From positions 1,804,001 to 1,868,000 of the forward strand of contig NZ_CAUQDV010000001.1 in assembly GCF_963517015.1 (NCBI RefSeq): a stretch of 64,000 nt of DNA, read 5' to 3'. Numbering within the stretch: position 1 is the stretch's first letter; every line of letters begins with the position of its first letter. The DNA is from an uncultured Devosia sp. (GTDB taxonomy: Bacteria > Pseudomonadota > Alphaproteobacteria > Rhizobiales > Devosiaceae). The translations under genes and the position numbers were made by a program. Of the stretch, positions 61,686 through 64,000 are shown one piece after another. The notes beneath the pieces are model-generated. The model saw only the letters and a program-made list of their open reading frames with translations. It did no database searches and was not told where the DNA came from.

Positions 61686-64000
61686 ATGGCAGCACGGCCG
61701 CTCGGCGAGGACACATATCCCGATCCCCTGATCGCAACGGGACGCGGCAGCGCCGGCCTGTGGCGCGTGGTCCTGCTCGGTCTGGCGCTGGTGGCCATTG
61801 CCGTGGCTTTCACCCTGTTCAGCGACCGCATTCCGGCCGATCTGGTGCTGACCTTTGTCGGTATTCTCGCCGTCATTGGTGTGTTCTGCCTGTTCGGCCT
61901 CGCTGCGGGTCTGTTCCGCTTTTCGAGCAGCGAAGAACGCCGGACCGTGGCCAGTTCCGTCGTTGATAGCTTACCGTTTGGCGCCGTGGTGGCCGATCGG
62001 GACGGCAAGATTTCCTATGTGAACTCCCACTATGGCAGCTTCACCGGCGCCATGAACAATGGCCTGCCGGTCAGCGTGCCGCGGCTGTTTGCCGGGCAGT
62101 CCGATGCCAGCGAAGCGATCTACCGCCTCTCGCGCGCCGGCAAGGATGGTCGTGCGGCTGTGGAAGACATCCGCATCGTGGGTGGCCTTGGTGGTTCGGT
62201 GACCGAGGTCAACAAGGCCTTCTGGTATCGCGTTTCGGTGCGGCCGCTGCCGGCCTCGGACGAGGCCAGCAAGCCGCTAGTGATCTGGTCGGTCGAAGAC
62301 ATCACCCGCGACAAGGATAGCAACGAGAGCGCCTTCCGCGATCTGCAGCGCGCCATCGACTATCTCGATCACTCGCCCGCCGGCTTCTTCTCGGCCGACG
62401 CGCATGGCGCCATCCAGTATCTCAATTCGACGCTGACCGACTGGCTCGGCTATGATCTGGCTGAGTTCAACGCTGGCCATCTGCGCCTCAGCGACCTCGT
62501 GCGCGGCGATGGCGCGACGCTGTTGATGCGCGGGCGCGGCGATGGCGAAATTCGTACCGAAATCATCGACATCGATCTGGTGCGCCGCAATGGCACCTCG
62601 TTCCCGGTGCGGCTGCTGCATCGTGCGGCGCGGCTGGCCGATGGCGAGCTGGGCGAAACGCGGACCCTGGTGCTGGACAAGTCCAATGCGCCGGAAAACG
62701 AGGAAGAGCTGCGCGCCGCCGAAGTGCGTTTCTCGCGCTTCTTCAACGACACGCCTTTCGCCATTGCCACGCTCGACCGGCAGGGGCGGATCATCCGCAC
62801 CAATGCGCCGTTCGGGCGGATTTTTCACTGGTCGGGTGAAGAGAAGAGCCTCGAATTGCAGCCGCTGACCGAGCTGATCGGCGAGCAGAGCCGCGAAAAG
62901 TTTGGCCGGGCCATTGCCGATGCGCTGGCCCTGCGTTCGGAAGTCGAACCGGTGGATGCACTGCTGAGCGCCGAGGGCGATCATGCGGTGCGGCTCTATC
63001 TCTCCTCGTCCGAAATCAGCGCCGGTTCGCCCGAGCAGGTCAATGTCTATGCGCTGGACATGACGGACCAGCGCAAGCTCGAAGCGCAGTTTGCCCAGAG
63101 CCAGAAAATGCAGGCCGTGGGCCAGCTGGCTGGTGGCGTGGCGCATGACTTCAACAATCTGCTGACGGCCATCATCGGCTTCTCCGACCTGCTGCTGCTC
63201 AAGCACAAGCCGGGCGATCCTTCGTTCAGCGAGCTCATGCAGATCAAGCAGAATGCCAATCGCGCTGCGGGCCTCACCCGGCAGCTCCTGGCCTTCTCGC
63301 GCCGGCAGACCCTGCGGCCTCAGGTGCTGGAGCTGCCGCTGATCGTCGATGATCTGACCGTGCTGCTCAAGCGCATGATCGGGGAGAAGAACAACCTGGG
63401 TGTCGAGCATGGCCGCAATATCTGGCCGGTTCGCGCCGACGTGGTGCAGCTCGAACAGGTGATCATCAATCTGGTGGTCAATGCGCGTGACGCCATGCCC
63501 AATGGCGGCTCGATCACCATTCGCACCGCCAATGTCGAGAAGTCCGAAGCGGAGCGTATGAGCTTCGAGGGCATGGTCCCGGCCGATTATGTGCTGATCG
63601 ACGTGCAGGACACCGGCACCGGCATGAGCCAGGAAGTCATCGCCAAGATTTTCGAACCCTTCTTCACCACCAAGGAACTGGGCAAGGGCACGGGCCTGGG
63701 ACTTTCGACGGTCTATGGCATCGTCAAGCAGACCGAGGGCTATATCTATCCGGTCTCGACGGTGGGCGTCGGTACGACCTTCAAGATATTCCTGCCGCGT
63801 CACGTTCCTGCGGCGGCGGAGCTGGAGGCCAAGGCGGTCGCTGCTGCGGCGCCGGTCCGCGACCTTACCGGGCACGAACGCATCCTTCTGGTCGATGACG
63901 AGGAAAGCGTAAGGGCCTTCTCGGCCCAGGCGCTTCGCGCCACCGGCTATGAAGTGTTCGAGGCCGATGGCGGCGAAGAGGCGCTTGAGATCCTGGAAGA
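61686..64000 (+). CDS. cckA: Cell-cycle hybrid histidine kinase CckA (5' part, cut by the window end)
   Basis: The frame is open from ATG 61686 to the window end (771 codons). Two membrane helices (about 27-44 and 52-77) are followed by three PAS-like regions (about 88-190, 215-320, 345-460). The phospho-acceptor His487 is in GGVAHDFNNLL, and the ATPase domain has NLVVNARDAMP, DTGTGM and GKGTGLGLSTVYG. A receiver domain starts at ERILLVDDEESV (about 732). This matches CckA, which phosphorylates CtrA through ChpT. Its neighbours include CtrA-type boxes before flgB. The last ~40 residues of the receiver should lie beyond the window. Confidence 0.9.
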   Translation, partial: MAARPLGEDTYPDPLIATGRGSAGLWRVVLLGLALVAIAVAFTLFSDRIPADLVLTFVGILAVIGVFCLFGLAAGLFRFSSSEERRTVASSVVDSLPFGAVVADRDGKISYVNSHYGSFTGAMNNGLPVSVPRLFAGQSDASEAIYRLSRAGKDGRAAVEDIRIVGGLGGSVTEVNKAFWYRVSVRPLPASDEASKPLVIWSVEDITRDKDSNESAFRDLQRAIDYLDHSPAGFFSADAHGAIQYLNSTLTDWLGYDLAEFNAGHLRLSDLVRGDGATLLMRGRGDGEIRTEIIDIDLVRRNGTSFPVRLLHRAARLADGELGETRTLVLDKSNAPENEEELRAAEVRFSRFFNDTPFAIATLDRQGRIIRTNAPFGRIFHWSGEEKSLELQPLTELIGEQSREKFGRAIADALALRSEVEPVDALLSAEGDHAVRLYLSSSEISAGSPEQVNVYALDMTDQRKLEAQFAQSQKMQAVGQLAGGVAHDFNNLLTAIIGFSDLLLLKHKPGDPSFSELMQIKQNANRAAGLTRQLLAFSRRQTLRPQVLELPLIVDDLTVLLKRMIGEKNNLGVEHGRNIWPVRADVVQLEQVIINLVVNARDAMPNGGSITIRTANVEKSEAERMSFEGMVPADYVLIDVQDTGTGMSQEVIAKIFEPFFTTKELGKGTGLGLSTVYGIVKQTEGYIYPVSTVGVGTTFKIFLPRHVPAAAELEAKAVAAAAPVRDLTGHERILLVDDEESVRAFSAQALRATGYEVFEADGGEEALEILE

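Overview
The window looks like a chromosomal segment of an alphaproteobacterium of the order Hyphomicrobiales, most like Devosia. This is inferred from gene families, not from a database search. It carries a growth-pole-ring-type coiled-coil giant, CckA, FlbT/FlaF/FliX, a DksA lacking most zinc cysteines, DUF2849/DUF934 sulfur genes and a CsgH-type curli chaperone, all in GC-rich DNA with tight ATGA-type gene overlaps. No rRNA, tRNA, CRISPR array, insertion sequence or prophage was seen.

Layout. 0-5.3 kb (minus): a 1754-residue membrane-anchored coiled-coil protein with 11-residue repeats. 5.6-8.9 kb: an Hpt protein, release factor 3 and a methyltransferase. 9.1-15.8 kb: an assimilatory sulfur island (cysG, DUF2849, cysI, cysH fused to DUF934) bracketed by two [2Fe-2S] ferredoxins and a ferredoxin-NADP reductase. 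16-21.1 kb: membrane protein, YcjX/UPF0283 pair, metA and a P-loop ATPase. 21.3-32.5 kb: flgE-flgK-flgL, flaF, flbT, flagellin, two small genes (one unknown, one FlgN-like), flgJ, flgI and fliX. 32.6-46 kb: a mostly non-flagellar block (dksA, two tiny membrane proteins, alpha-2-macroglobulin plus pbpC, curli genes, an ABC-F ATPase, an M32 carboxypeptidase). 46.3-61.5 kb: flgH-flgA-flgG-flgF, fliL-fliM-DUF6468-motE-like, a secreted TPR protein, fliP-fliO, flgB-flgC-fliE-fliQ-fliR-flhB. 61.7 kb to the end: cckA, cut by the window edge.

How it fits together. The flagellar intergenic regions hold a coherent regulatory grammar. There are sigma-54 -24/-12 promoters before flgE, flgI and flgF. Five copies of an inverted repeat CGGCA-N5-TGCCG lie beside flagellar promoters. 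TTAA-N7-TTAA (CtrA-type) boxes lie before fliX, fliL and flgB. With fliX and cckA in the same window, this points to a Caulobacter-style CckA-CtrA / FliX-FlbD / sigma-54 flagellar hierarchy in a rhizobial-order genome. Sulfur genes and electron carriers form a second unit in which ferredoxins are the likely reductant.

Three copies of a long palindromic intergenic element (GTCAYCCCGGCCTTGAGCCGGG ends, inverted) are scattered at 8.9, 19.1 and 39.1 kb, and a different palindromic repeat fills 46.0-46.15 kb. Where an upstream ATG, GTG or TTG made a reading frame look longer, starts were chosen by ribosome-binding site and family N-terminus.
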